This document shows, one piece after another, positions 20,707-32,077 of a stretch of 64,000 nt of DNA. The position numbers and the translations under genes were made by a program. How positions within the stretch are numbered: the stretch's first letter is position 1; the number at the start of each line of letters is the position of its first letter. Under the pieces are notes generated by a model, which was not told the DNA's origin, made no database searches, and was given only the letters and a program-made list of their open reading frames with translations. Origin of the DNA: JAPPHA01 sp963662705 (lineage in GTDB: Bacteria; Pseudomonadota; Alphaproteobacteria; Rhodobacterales; Rhodobacteraceae). The stretch lies in NCBI GenBank assembly GCA_963662705.2, contig OY759767.1, positions 1,674,001-1,738,000 of the forward strand. The letters run 5' to 3'.

Positions 20707-23700
20707 TCGGGCGAGACCGCCTGGACGGAGGTGGACGACGCCTGGACCTCGGGCACGCTCGAATACGCCATCTCCGGCCTCACCAACGGCACCGCCTACG
20801 AGGTCCAGGTGCGGGCGGTGAACTCCCTCGGTGACGGCGCATGGTCGGCCACCGCGACCGGGACCCCCGATGGCGCGCCCACCGCCGACGCCGGCGTGGC
20901 GCAGACGGTGCTCGAGGGTGTCACCGTCACCCTGGACGGCTCGGGGAGCCGCGACCCCGAGGGCCAGGCCCTCGCCTACGCCTGGACGGCTCCGGCGGGG
21001 GTCACGCTGTCGGACACCGCGGCGGCCGCGCCCACCTTCACCGCGCCCACGCTGGGCTCCGACGCCGACTACACCTTCACCCTCGTCGTCAACGACGGGG
21101 TTCAGGATTCGCCCCAGGCCTCGGTCACCATCGCGGTGGAGGTCGACGTTGCGCCGTCCTTCGGGACGCAGACTGTGGCGGACCTGGGCGAGGTTGCGCA
21201 GATCGCCATGGCGGACCTGGTGCTGCCCGCGGCGACGGGCGGCAACGGGACGCTGACCTACGCGCTGGCGTGCGCGGCGGGCGCCACGGGCTGTACCGGC
21301 ACTCCCGCGCTGCCTCCGGGCCTGAGCTTCGATGCGGCCACCCGCACCCTCGGCGGCACGCCGACCGCCACGGGAACGACGACGCTCACCTACATCGTCA
21401 CCGACACGGACACCAACACCGCCGCCACCGACGCCGCCAAGCTCGACTTCGACATCACCGTGGACGCCAACCAGGCGCCCACCGCCGACGCCGGCGTGGC
21501 GCAGACGGTGCTCGAGGGCGTCACCGTCACCCTGGACGGCTCGGGGAGCCGCGACCCCGAGGGCCAGGCCCTCGCCTACGCCTGGACGGCTCCGGCGGGG
21601 GTCACGCTGTCGGACACCGCGGCGGCCGCGCCCACCTTCACCGCGCCCACGCTGGGCTCCGACGCCGACTACACCTTCACCCTCGTCGTCAACGACGGGG
21701 TTCAGGATTCGCCCCAGGCCTCGGTCACCATCGCGGTGGAGGTCGACGTTGCGCCGTCCTTCGGGACGCAGACGGTGGCGGACCTGGGCGAGGTTGCGCA
21801 GATCGCCATGGCGGACCTGGTGCTGCCCGCGGCGACGGGCGGCAACGGGACGCTGACCTACGCGCTGGCGTGCGCGGCGGGCGCCACGGGCTGTACCGGC
21901 ACTCCCGCGCTGCCTCCGGGCCTGAGCTTCGATGCGGCCACCCGCACCCTCGGCGGCACGCCGACCGCCACGGGAACGACGACGCTCACCTACACCGTCA
22001 CCGACACGGACACCAACACCGCCGCCACCGACGCCGCCAAGCTCGACTTCGACATCACCGTGGACGCCAACCAGGCGCCCACCGCCGACGCCGGCGTGGC
22101 GCAGACGGTGCTCGAGGGTGTCACCGTCACCCTGGACGGCTCGGGGAGCCGCGACCCCGAGGGCCAGGCCCTCGCCTACGCCTGGACGGCTCCGGCGGGG
22201 GTCACGCTGTCGGACACCGCGGCGGCCGCGCCCACCTTCCCCGCGCCCACGCTGGGCTCCGACGCCGACTACACCTTCACCCTCGTCGTCAACGACGGGG
22301 TTCAGGATTCGCCCCAGGCCTCGGTCACCATCGCGGTGGAGGTCGACGCCGCGCCGTCCTTCGGGACGCAGACGGTGGCGGACCTGGGCGAGGTTGCGCA
22401 GATCGCCATGGCGGACCTGGTGCTGCCCGCGGCGACGGGCGGCAACGGGATGCTGACCTACGCGCTGGCGTGCGCGGCGGGCGCCACGGGCTGTACCGGC
22501 ACTCCCGCGCTGCCTCCGGGCCTGAGCTTCGATGCGGCCACCCGCACCCTCGGCGGCACGCCGACCAACACGGGAACGACGACGCTCACCTACACCGTCA
22601 CCGACACGGACACCAACACCGCCGCCACCGACGCCGCCAAGCTCGACTTCGACATCACCGTGGACGCCAACCAGGCGCCCACCGCCGACGCCGGCGTGGC
22701 GCAGACGGTGCTCGAGGGCGTCACCGTCACCCTGGACGGCTCGGGGAGCCGCGACCCCGAGGGCCAGGCCCTCGCCTACGCCTGGACGGCTCCGGCGGGG
22801 ATCACGCTGTCGGACACCGCGGCGGCCGCGCCCACCTTCACCGCGCCCACGCTGGGCTCCGACGCCGACTACACCTTCACCCTCGTCGTCAACGACGGGG
22901 TTCAGGATTCGCCCCAGGCCTCGGTCACCATCGCGGTGGAGGTCGACGTTGCGCCGTCCTTCGGGACGCAGACGGTGGCGGACCTGGGCGAGGTTGCGCA
23001 GATCGCCATGGCGGACCTGGTGCTGCCCGCGGCGACGGGCGGCAACGGGACGCTGACCTACGCGCTGGCGTGCGCGGCGGGCGCCACGGGCTGTACCGGC
23101 ACTCCCGCGCTGCCTCCGGGCCTGAGCTTCGATGCGGCCACCCGCACCCTCGGCGGCACGCCGACCGCCACGGGAACGACGACGCTCACCTACACCGTCA
23201 CCGACACGGACACCAACACCGCCGCCACCGACGCCGCCAAGCTCGACTTCGACATCACCGTGGACGCCAACCAGGCGCCCACCGCCGACGCCGGCGTGGC
23301 GCAGACGGTGCTCGAGGGTGTCACCGTCACCCTGGACGGCTCGGGGAGCCGCGACCCCGAGGGCCAGGCCCTCGCCTACGCCTGGACGGCTCCGGCGGGG
23401 GTCACGCTGTCGGACACCGCGGCGGCCGCGCCCACCTTCACCGCGCCCACGCTGGGCTCCGACGCCGACTACACCTTCACCCTCGTCGTCAACGACGGGG
23501 TTCAGGATTCGCCCCAGGCCTCGGTCACCATCGCGGTGGAGGTCGACGTTGCGCCGTCCTTCGGGACGCAGACGGTGGCGGACCTGGGCGAGGTTGCGCA
23601 GATCGCCATGGCGGACCTGGTGCTGCCCGCGGCGACGGGCGGCAACGGGACGCTGACCTACGCGCTGGCGTGCGCGGCGGGCGCCACGGGCTGTACCGGC

Positions 23701-26700
23701 ACTCCCGCGCTGCCTCCGGGCCTGAGCTTCGATGCGGCCACCCGCACCCTCGGCGGCACGCCGACCGCCACGGGAACGACGACGCTCACCTACATCGTCA
23801 CCGACACGGACACCAACACCGCCGCCACCGACGCCGCCAAGCTCGACTTCGACATCACCGTGGACGCCAACCAGGCGCCCACCGCCGACGCCGGCGTGGC
23901 GCAGACGGTGCTCGAGGGCGTCACCGTCACCCTGGACGGCTCGGGGAGCCGCGACCCCGAGGGCCAGGCCCTCGCCTACGCCTGGACGGCTCCGGCGGGG
24001 GTCACGCTGTCGGACACCGCGGCGGCCGCGCCCACCTTCACCGCGCCCAAGCTGGGCTCCGACGCCGACTACACCTTCACCCTCGTCGTCAACGACGGGG
24101 TTCAGGATTCGCCCCAGGCCTCGGTCACCATCGCGGTGGAGGTCGACGTTGCGCCGTCCTTCGGGACGCAGACGGTGGCGGACCTGGGCGAGGTTGCGCA
24201 GATCGCCATGGCGGACCTGGTGCTGCCCGCGGCGACGGGCGGCAACGGGACGCTGACCTACGCGCTGGCGTGCGCGGCGGGCGCCACGGGCTGTACCGGC
24301 ACTCCCGCGCTGCCTCCGGGCCTGAGCTTCGATGCGGCCACCCGCACCCTCGGCGGCACGCCGACCGCCACGGGAACGACGACGCTCACCTACATCGTCA
24401 CCGACACGGACACCAACACCGCCGCCACCGACGCCGCCAAGCTCGACTTCGACATCACCGTGGACGCCAACCAGGCGCCCACCGCCGACGCCGGCGTGGC
24501 GCAGACGGTGCTCGAGGGCGTCACCGTCACCCTGGACGGCTCGGGGAGCCGCGACCCCGAGGGCCAGGCCCTCGCCTACGCCTGGACGGCTCCGGCGGGG
24601 GTCACGCTGTCGGACACCGCGGCGGCCGCGCCCACCTTCACCGCGCCCACGCTGGGCTCCGACGCCGACTACACCTTCACCCTCGTCGTCAACGACGGGG
24701 TTCAGGATTCGCCCCAGGCCTCGGTCACCATCGCGGTGGAGGTCGACGTTGCGCCGTCCTTCGGGACGCAGACGGTGGCGGACCTGGGCGAGGTTGCGCA
24801 GATCGCCATGGCGGACCTGGTGCTGCCCGCGGCGACGGGCGGCAACGGGACGCTGACCTACGCGCTGGCGTGCGCGGCGGGCGCCACGGGCTGTACCGGC
24901 ACTCCCGCGCTGCCTCCGGGCCTGAGCTTCGATGCGGCCACCCGCACCCTCGGCGGCACGCCGACCACCACGGGAACGACGACGCTCACCTACACCGTCA
25001 CCGACACGGACACCAACACCGCCGCCACCGACGCCGCCAAGCTCGACTTCGACATCACCGTGGACGCCAACCAGGCGCCCACCGCCGACGCCGGCGTGGC
25101 GCAGACGGTGCTCGAGGGTGTCACCGTCACCCTGGACGGCTCGGGGAGCCGCGACCCCGAGGGCCAGGCCCTCGCCTACGCCTGGACGGCTCCGGCGGGG
25201 GTCACGCTGTCGGACACCGCGGCGGCCGCGCCCACCTTCACCGCGCCCACGCTGGGCTCCGACGCCGACTACACCTTCACCCTCGTCGTCAACGACGGGG
25301 TTCAGGATTCGCCCCAGGCCTCGGTCACCATCGCGGTGGAGGTCGACGTTGCGCCGTCCTTCGGGACGCAGACGGTGGCGGACCTGGGCGAGGTTGCGCA
25401 GATCGCCATGGCGGACCTGGTGCTGCCCGCGGCGACGGGCGGCAACGGGACGCTGACCTACGCGCTGGCGTGCGCGGCGGGCGCCACGGGCTGTACCGGC
25501 ACTCCCGCGCTGCCTCCGGGCCTGAGCTTCGATGCGGCCACCCGCACCCTCGGCGGCACGCCGACCGCCACGGGAACGACGACGCTCACCTACATCGTCA
25601 CCGACACGGACACCAACACCGCCGCCACCGATGCCGCCAAGCTCGACTTCGACATCGTGGTGGAGGCGCATGCCGCGCCACTCTTCGCGCCCGAGATGGT
25701 CGACAACCTCAAACCTCAGAACTACATCGTAGGCAACGCGGTCGAACTCCGCCTGCCGGAGCTGACCCTGGGCAACGGAACCAACGGGGAACACGACTAC
25801 AAATGGACCGGAGAAGACGGTAGCAGCACGCTTCCGGACGGTCTGTCGTTCGAAAGCAGCGACCCGGCCGCACTGAAGATCACCGGCACGCCCACGGTGC
25901 CCAAGGCCTCCACAGAGTACATCCTGACGGTGACGGACCGCGATGGCGACGCGGCCGCGATGTCGCTCCATATCGCGGTGATTGAAATCATGGGGAAGCC
26001 GCCCGGCAGCGTCGTGAGCTTCGACGAGGAGACAGGCGAGATCATGTTGAGACGCGTTAACTTCCGCGATGGCGGCGGTCAGCCCAACGAGGGGGCATCG
26101 CAATTGTCGCTGCCCATCACCGTGGAGGCGGCGCGAATAGCGCTGCCCGCGGGCCACACGGTGAGCCAGCTCACTCTGAGCGTCGCGAACCTGATGGACA
26201 ATGAGTCAATGTCACCGGAACCCGGGATCCGGTTCGGCGTGGTGGCGCTGGAAATCTCCCCGAACGGCGATCTCGGCGGGGGCAAGGCGACCGTCTGTCT
26301 CTCCACCGACGGCGTGCCGCCAGGGAAAGCGCCGATGCTGTACCACGAGGAGCCCGCCGAGGTCTGGACGCGCATCGACACCGAGATGCGCACCGAAGTC
26401 GACTTGATCTGCGGAAACGTGAGCACGTTTTCGTCGTTTGGCGTGGCTTCCGAAGCCGGGATCCCAACCGAAATGCGCAAGCAGGCGCTCGAACACGTGC
26501 TGGCCGCGTTCGGGCGCACGGTGGCCACGGATGCGGTATCGGTGCTCTCCGATCGCATGGAACATGCCTCGCGCGACGGGACGGGCTCGGGGATCACACT
26601 GGCGGGTCGGAAGCTTGACCTACGCGGGACGATGCCCGCTCACGACAGGACGACTGTTCGGACAGGGGGCGACCGCGCGACCGCTGGCCGGAACGAGGGT

Positions 26701-27948
26701 TGGCGTGGTACCGGTTGGGACGAGCCGGATCCGTGGGCCGACCCAGCAGGTTCGGAGTCTTTGATCTCGGAGCGGGAGCTGCTTACCGGAACCTCCTTCC
26801 GGCTCACCCTCGGGGCGGAGGATGACGGCACTAGTGAGCGTGGCGGTTTCGCTGGCGGCCGCGCGACGTTGTGGGGCGGGGGTCGGACGGCAGGGTTCGA
26901 AGGACTCTCGATCGACGGGGACGTTGTTTCGGGCTGGCTGGGGCTGGACTGGCACCGACGGGACCTGCTGCTGGGGCTGGCAATCTCGCACAGCCGCGGC
27001 GAAATGGACTATCGAGACAACACTAACGCGGAAATCGAGCTTGATCTGACGAGCGTGCACCCGTACGCCCGGTTGTCACTGGATGAAGGATTGGACGTGT
27101 GGGGCATTCTGGGTTTCGGCGCGGGCGACCTGAAGTTCGTGGACGGCGGCAACGAGACGGATATCGGCATGCGGATGGCGGCGGCGGGTGTGCGCCGCGC
27201 GCTCGGACCGTGGAGCGAGCACGGTATCGACTTTGCGGTGAAGGCCGACGCTCTTGCGGTCGTGATGCGGTCCGATCCGCGGGGACTGGACTCCGATTCC
27301 CTCGACGACGACCTACCGGGGGTGAACGTTTCCGCGCAGCGTCTGCGGCTTGCGGTGGAGGGTGAATATACCCGCGCGCTCAAGTCGCGCGGACTGGTGC
27401 GCTCGACGCTGGATCTGGGCGCCCGCTATGACCGGGGAGGAGCGCAGACGGGCGCCGGGGTCGATATCGCGGGCGTGGTGCTCTACGAGGATCCGACGTG
27501 GGGCCTCACCGTGGAGGGCAGCGGCCGGGTGATGCTGGCGCACGCAGCGGAAGGGTTCGAGGAGTGGGGCTTGGGCGGGGCGATCCGTCTCTCGCCGGAC
27601 GGGAACGGGCGCGGTCTCTCGTTCAGCGTGGAGCCGTCCTGGGGTGTCGCGGCCAGCGGCGCCGAGCGGCTGTGGAGCGACGGTGTTCCGGCGGGTGCCG
27701 ACAGCGCAACCCGGCGGGGAAGGGTGGAAGCTGAACTCGGTTACGGCCTCGGCGGCCCTGGCGGGCGGGGCCTGCTCACCCCCTATTTCGATGCCAGCGT
27801 GACGGAAGGCGAAGGGCAGGACTACGGTGCGGGAGTCCGCTTCCGGTTGGAGCCGGGCTTCGAGCTTGACGTCGGCGGTGGGTACCGGGAGAGCGGCAAC
27901 GGCGAGGCGACGCTCGGCGCTGGCCTTCAGCTCTCCGTCGCCTTCTGA
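20707..27948 (+). pseudogene. 3' part of giant repeat autotransporter with C-terminal barrel
   Basis: Continues the interrupted fibronectin repeat (SGETAWTEVDDAWTSGTLEY) in the same frame as the 5' part. It then encodes eight 200-residue PKD plus putative-Ig units, a last diverged Ig-like unit (VELRLPELTLGNGTNGEHDY), and a linker with LEHVLAAFGRTVATDAVSVL, a pattern that precedes autotransporter barrels. The end is an autotransporter/outer-membrane beta-barrel of about 370 residues with alternating strands and a terminal aromatic residue (LQLSVAF). With no signal peptide of its own, this fragment cannot be exported as it stands; a GTG at 20731 could start it only poorly. Joined to the 5' part the intact protein would be 5,171 residues. 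Confidence 0.88.
20881..25656 (+). repeat. tandem array, eight copies of a 600-bp coding unit
   Basis: Units start at 20881, 21481, 22081, 22681, 23281, 23881, 24481 and 25081; the last is cut at 25656. Each encodes about 93 residues of PKD-like domain and about 107 of putative-Ig domain. Copies differ only at scattered single bases, for example CCC for ACC at 22240, ATC for GTC at 22801, ATG for ACG at 22450 and AAG for ACG at 24050. The unit length is a multiple of three, so copy-number change keeps the frame. Confidence 0.97.
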
Positions 27949-28359
27949 ACGGGGCTTGTATCCATAACTTGACAGCCACTGCATCGAGCTTCTGATGTCG
28001 GATTACGCCTCGCTGATCCGCGTGTGATCTCCTCCCGTACCGGAAGGCATTGTGCTGAGCGTGACAGGGACAGGATTGCTGCCGTGTGTCCGGCCTGTTG
28101 ACGAAGGGCGCCGCCCCTCTGGCCTCGATGAGTTTCGCGCGTTTCGTCCTTATCGACCGATCGGCGTCGTACGGCCGCCTTCGGATAAGCAAGATTCTCG
28201 ATACTCCGGTCTGACCTGTGATGCCATCGCTCGTCACACTGCCCGCGTATTCCGGTCGAAACCGATCACTGATTCCATTCCAAACCGGTAAGTAAGCGGG
28301 TAATCGGCGCCGTCGGAAACGCACGTTCGCGAAAAGGAACCTGGCCATTCGCGTGTTGC
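27949..28359. other. intergenic, possible IS5-type transposase relic
   Basis: No intact gene. On the minus strand around 28097-28176 the text RRPYDADRSIR followed by IEARGAAPFVNRP resembles the YDAD-x-x-R / RGA-x-P region of IS5-family transposases, but the rest of the domain is missing or unrecognisable. Treat as a weak hint of a decayed insertion sequence at the end of the adhesin. Confidence 0.25.
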
Positions 28360-29655
28360 TCAGGCAGCTGCGTAGATCGGAAACCTTTCGCACAGTTCGC
28401 CAACGCGCTCGGCCACCAAGTTTTCGACATCGGAATCCCCGCTGCCGTCCGAACGGGCAAGCGAGTCGACGACCTCGACGATCAGGTCGGCAATCAGCCG
28501 GAACTCTTCCGTGCCGAACCCGCGCGTTGTACCGGCAGGAGTCCCGAGACGTATGCCGGAGGTGACGGTGGGCCTTTCGGGATCAAAGGGAATGGCGTTC
28601 TTGTTGCATGTGATTCGAGCACGGCCGAGGGCGCTCTCGACGATGTCTCCCGTTACGCCCTTCGGGCGAAGATCGACGAGCAGGAGATGCGTGTCAGTAC
28701 CGCCCGTGACGATGTCGAGTCCTCCTGCCATCAACTGGTCCGCCAATACCCGGGCGTTTTCGACAACACGGGCCTGGTAGTCCTTGAATTCAGGCTGCAG
28801 AGCCTCTCCGAATGCGACGGCCTTTGCAGCAATTACGTGCATGAGGGGTCCGCCCTGAATGCCGGGAAAGATCGCGGAATTGACCTTTTTCGCGATGGCT
28901 TCGTCGTCGGTGAGGATCATTCCGCCACGTGGTCCCCGCAGGGTCTTGTGGGTCGTAGTGGTTGCGACGTCCGCATGCGGAAACGGCGATGGATGTATTC
29001 CGGCGGCAACAAGCCCTGAAAAATGGGCCATGTCCACCATGAACCAGGCGTCGACATCGTCGGCAATCTCGCGGAATCGGGCGAAATCGATGACTCTCGG
29101 GATGGCTGAGCCGCCCGCGATGATGAGTTTCGGCCTGTGCGCCAGGGCAAGCTCGGCGACCTCGTCGAAATCGATCGACATGTCCTGGCGACGGACGCCG
29201 TATTGAATGGCATTGAACCACTTTCCAGACTGGTTCGGTCGAGCGCCGTGGGTCAGGTGCCCGCCGGCCGACAACGACATTCCGAGAAAGGTATCGCCGG
29301 GGCTGAGCAGCGCCTGCATGACTCCCTGGTTCGCCTGCGATCCCGAATTCGGCTGAACATTGGCGAATCCGCATCCGAACAGCTGCCGCGCCCGGTCGAT
29401 GGCCAGGGTCTCCGCAACGTCCACATGCTGGCAGCCGCCGTAGTACCGGCGTCCAGGGTAGCCCTCGGCATACTTGTTCGTCATCACTGAGCCCTGAGCC
29501 TGCAACACCGCCCGGGAGACGATGTTTTCCGATGCAATCAACTCGATTTCGTCGCGTTGGCGCCCGAGTTCGTTCTCGATTGCCCGAAAGATCTCCGGGT
29601 CCCGGTCCGTAAGGTTCTCCTGGAAGAACTCCGGGTTCAACGCGGATGACGTCAT
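28360..29655 (-). CDS. glyA: serine hydroxymethyltransferase
   Basis: Interconverts serine and glycine with transfer of the C1 unit to tetrahydrofolate; PLP enzyme. From MTSSALNPEFF the protein is 431 residues. The PLP lysine is K237 in VATTTTHKTLRGPRGG. Other family text: ASENIVSRAV, YAEGYPGRRYYGGC, ANVQPNSGSQANQ and MVDMAHFSGLVAAG. I chose the ATG at 29655 because GAGGAA lies exactly six bases upstream; the in-frame ATG at 29661 directly abuts that ribosome-binding site. Divergent from nadK. Confidence 0.97.
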   Translation of the reverse strand: MTSSALNPEFFQENLTDRDPEIFRAIENELGRQRDEIELIASENIVSRAVLQAQGSVMTNKYAEGYPGRRYYGGCQHVDVAETLAIDRARQLFGCGFANVQPNSGSQANQGVMQALLSPGDTFLGMSLSAGGHLTHGARPNQSGKWFNAIQYGVRRQDMSIDFDEVAELALAHRPKLIIAGGSAIPRVIDFARFREIADDVDAWFMVDMAHFSGLVAAGIHPSPFPHADVATTTTHKTLRGPRGGMILTDDEAIAKKVNSAIFPGIQGGPLMHVIAAKAVAFGEALQPEFKDYQARVVENARVLADQLMAGGLDIVTGGTDTHLLLVDLRPKGVTGDIVESALGRARITCNKNAIPFDPERPTVTSGIRLGTPAGTTRGFGTEEFRLIADLIVEVVDSLARSDGSGDSDVENLVAERVGELCERFPIYAAA

Positions 29656-29910
29656 GAGCATTTCCTCGCGATGGGATTGATTGCGGCACCGCAAAAAGCG
29701 AATCGAACGGACATTGTCGGATCACGCAGTTCAGGGCAAATGGAATCGAAACGGTCGGTCCGGGCAATATCCGTCCCCGTCACTTGCGGCAAGATGCAGG
29801 ATCGGGTCATTTAAGCCCGCCAGACAGGGCAGAAATGCGTTCGTGACTTGATGACCGGCGATTCCGTTGCCACAAGGCGGTGAACCTGGCGATGAACGAT
29901 GGGGATCGAC

Positions 29911-30675
29911 ATGGCAGTCCGAAAGATCTGTTTCCGGGCCAGCCGTGCGCCCGAAGCCCAGGAATCCCTGAGCCAGCTCGAGCATCGGTATGGAAACGAA
30001 CCCGCCGCTCAGGCCGACGTCATTGTCGCGCTTGGTGGCGACGGTTTCATGCTCGAGACGCTTCACGAGGCGCGAAAACTCCGGGTTCCGGTCTACGGCA
30101 TGCATCGCGGGACCGTCGGGTTCCTGATGAACGAGTTCCGCGAGGAAGACCTCGGCCACCGGTTGTCCCAGGCCGAAGTGGCCGTGATCCATCCGCTTCG
30201 CATGATCGCGCATTCGAAGTCAGGAGAAGTCATCGAGGCTCTCGCAATCAACGAGGTCTCGTTGCTTCGCCAGGGACCTCAGGCAGCCAGGCTGAGGATC
30301 ACCATAGACGGCAAGTTGCGGATGCCCGAGTTGGTCTGCGATGGAGCACTGGTATCGACGCCAGCGGGTTCGACGGCCTACAATCATTCGGCTCATGGCC
30401 CCATCTTGCCGATTGGCGCGAACATACTTGCCCTGACGGCAATTTCTGCCTTTCGGCCAAGGAGATGGCGCGGCGCGCTAGTTCCGATGACATCAAGAGT
30501 ACGAATCGATTCCCTGGATTCAAACAAGCGACCCATCTCGGCCGTAGCAGACAGCGAAGAGGCCCGAGACGTCGATCATGTCGAAGTCGGCATCGCCTTC
30601 GACATCAGTCACCGGATCCTGTTCGATCCCGGCCACGGCCTCGAGGAGCGCCTGATCCGCGAACAGTTCGTGTGA
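29911..30675 (+). CDS. nadK: NAD kinase
   Basis: Phosphorylates NAD to NADP. The 254-residue protein from MAVRKICFRAS has the invariant GGDG (residues 42-45, VALGGDGFMLETLH), the GTVGFLMNEF motif, and the DGALVSTPAGSTAYNHSAHG segment that lines the NAD site. Length is at the short end typical of alphaproteobacterial NadK. GGGGA stands five to nine bases before this ATG; an ATG at 29899 has no comparable site. Confidence 0.95.
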   Translation: MAVRKICFRASRAPEAQESLSQLEHRYGNEPAAQADVIVALGGDGFMLETLHEARKLRVPVYGMHRGTVGFLMNEFREEDLGHRLSQAEVAVIHPLRMIAHSKSGEVIEALAINEVSLLRQGPQAARLRITIDGKLRMPELVCDGALVSTPAGSTAYNHSAHGPILPIGANILALTAISAFRPRRWRGALVPMTSRVRIDSLDSNKRPISAVADSEEARDVDHVEVGIAFDISHRILFDPGHGLEERLIREQFV

Positions 30676-30761
30676 TTGCGGTTGTCCCCGGCGGACGCCG
30701 GGACAGCCGTGCCGGCAATGCGGCGGCAGATTCTCGGATTAGTGAACCAACGCCGGCGTCT

Positions 30762-31052
30762 TCAGTAGCCATCACTTGCGACCGGTGCTCCCAGGAACCG
30801 TAACAGGTTGACGTCATCCGGCGAAACCAGGCCGGACGCAATCAGGGCACAGGCGGGCACCCAGACGATCAGTGTGTACAGGGTTACGATCTTGGCCTTT
30901 TTCTTCAACATCGGATCGACCGGAGCCGATTCCGGAGTCCCTGCGACGACCTGTCCGTCCTCTTCCTGGGTCCGGATACGTTGAGGCAGAACGATGAACA
31001 GGATCACGAACCAGATCACGCAGAACAGGACGAGAGCGCCGGCGATACTCAT
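30762..31052 (-). CDS. DUF1467 family membrane protein
   Basis: Small protein of 96 residues from MSIAGALVLFCV. Two hydrophobic segments are visible (IAGALVLFCVIWFVILFIVLP and a second around LYTLIVWVPACALIASGLV), joined by a charged loop with RIRTQEED and KKKAK. This is the DUF1467 pattern; function unknown. AGGAA precedes the ATG by about seven bases. It lies directly downstream of mce, an arrangement I know from many alphaproteobacteria, so co-transcription is likely. Confidence 0.85.
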   Translation of the reverse strand: MSIAGALVLFCVIWFVILFIVLPQRIRTQEEDGQVVAGTPESAPVDPMLKKKAKIVTLYTLIVWVPACALIASGLVSPDDVNLLRFLGAPVASDGY

Positions 31053-31175
31053 GGTGGGTTCCTGTCGGATGCCTGGTGTAACCGCCGGCACCGCCAAACC
31101 TGGTGACATGCTGGCACGGACCGTTTCCCTGGATCGGGAAGGGTTGAGCATTGGGTCCGCAACATGTGGTGCCAG

Positions 31176-31601
31176 TTAGCCATGTGAATTCGAATTCGGC
31201 ATTTCCTCCAACTCGATCAGTGCGCCGTAGAAGTCTGCCGGATGAAGGAAAAGGACCGGCAGTCCGTGAGCGCCGATCCTGGGTTCCCGGGGCCCGAGTA
31301 TTCGAGCGCCTTCGGCAACGAGCCTGTCTCTGGCGGCCCGAATGTCCTCGACTTCAAAACAGAGATGATGAATTCCGCCTTTCGGATTGCGTTCAAGGAA
31401 TTTCGATATCGGGGATTCCTCGCCCAGCGGATGGAGCAGCTCGATCTTCGTGTTCGCCAGGTCGACGAAGACGACGGTGACGCCATGGTCGGGCTCCTTG
31501 ATCGGCGGTCCGACTTGCGCACCAAGGATATCCCGGTAACGCGACGTTGCCTCGTCGAGGTCGGGAACCGCGATGGCAACATGGTTGAGCTGTCCAATCA
31601 T
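31176..31601 (-). CDS. mce: methylmalonyl-CoA epimerase
   Basis: Epimerises (R)- and (S)-methylmalonyl-CoA in propionate breakdown; glyoxalase/VOC fold. The 141-residue product begins MIGQLNHVAIAVPDLDEA; metal ligands are expected at the His of LNHVAI, the His pair in GGIHHLCFEV and the Glu in GALIELEE. Length fits the family. A GTG at 31610 in the same frame would add three residues; neither start has a strong ribosome-binding site. Followed by the DUF1467 gene. Confidence 0.95.
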   Translation of the reverse strand: MIGQLNHVAIAVPDLDEATSRYRDILGAQVGPPIKEPDHGVTVVFVDLANTKIELLHPLGEESPISKFLERNPKGGIHHLCFEVEDIRAARDRLVAEGARILGPREPRIGAHGLPVLFLHPADFYGALIELEEMPNSNSHG

Positions 31602-32077
31602 TCGAGACACTCGCGTGAAACCGTCGGGCAGGAGATGGAACTGCCGGATGCTACGACTGAACGCCCCTGGTCATCAAGTACGGAAATCCCGGCAAATCGA
31701 ACGTGACGCCGGGAAACACCTGGATCCTCGTTTCGCAGGCCGATTCGCGCGTTGAATCACGACGCGGCCGCAGAGGAGATTGAACGATTCCGCCGAAGTT
31801 TACCCGAAGACCTGCATCAACCGGTCCTGTCTGACCGCCATTGCGTTCCCGGCTGGTCCCAGGATTCCGGGCGGGTCCGGACTCGTTTGCGGTCGATTTC
31901 AGGCCATCCGGTCGCCGCCAGGCGTTGCCACGGTCGGAATCTGCTTCGGTACCAGTTGACATCCGCAGGGTCTAAAGGTGACACTCTTGTGAAGCGCCAT
32001 ATCAGCGTCCATGGATTCGTTAGGGCAATTGGGAATACGTTTCCGTTGCCCCGTTCCCAGGGAGGACAAACACGATC
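31602..32077. other. intergenic region upstream of coxS
   Basis: About 475 bases between divergent mce and coxS. No reading frame looks coding. It should hold both promoters, but no clear boxes were identified. GGGAGGA at about 32060-32066 is the coxS ribosome-binding site. Confidence 0.4.

Noticed and set aside
20881..25656. CRISPR-like or satellite interpretation of the repeat array
   Set aside because: The units are 600 bp, directly adjacent and protein-coding, with no spacers.
20841..25823. Second long plus-strand frame (about 1,660 codons) over the repeat array
   Set aside because: Same cause; the His/Arg/Gly-rich product has no recognisable domain, while the adhesin frame has clear PKD and Ig-like motifs.
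20698..26157. Very long minus-strand frame (about 1,819 codons) opposite the repeat array
   Set aside because: It exists because the GC-rich 600-bp unit has no stop in that frame and repeats in register. Its composition (Arg/Gly/Val-rich, no domains) and lack of start signals mark it as a shadow of the adhesin.
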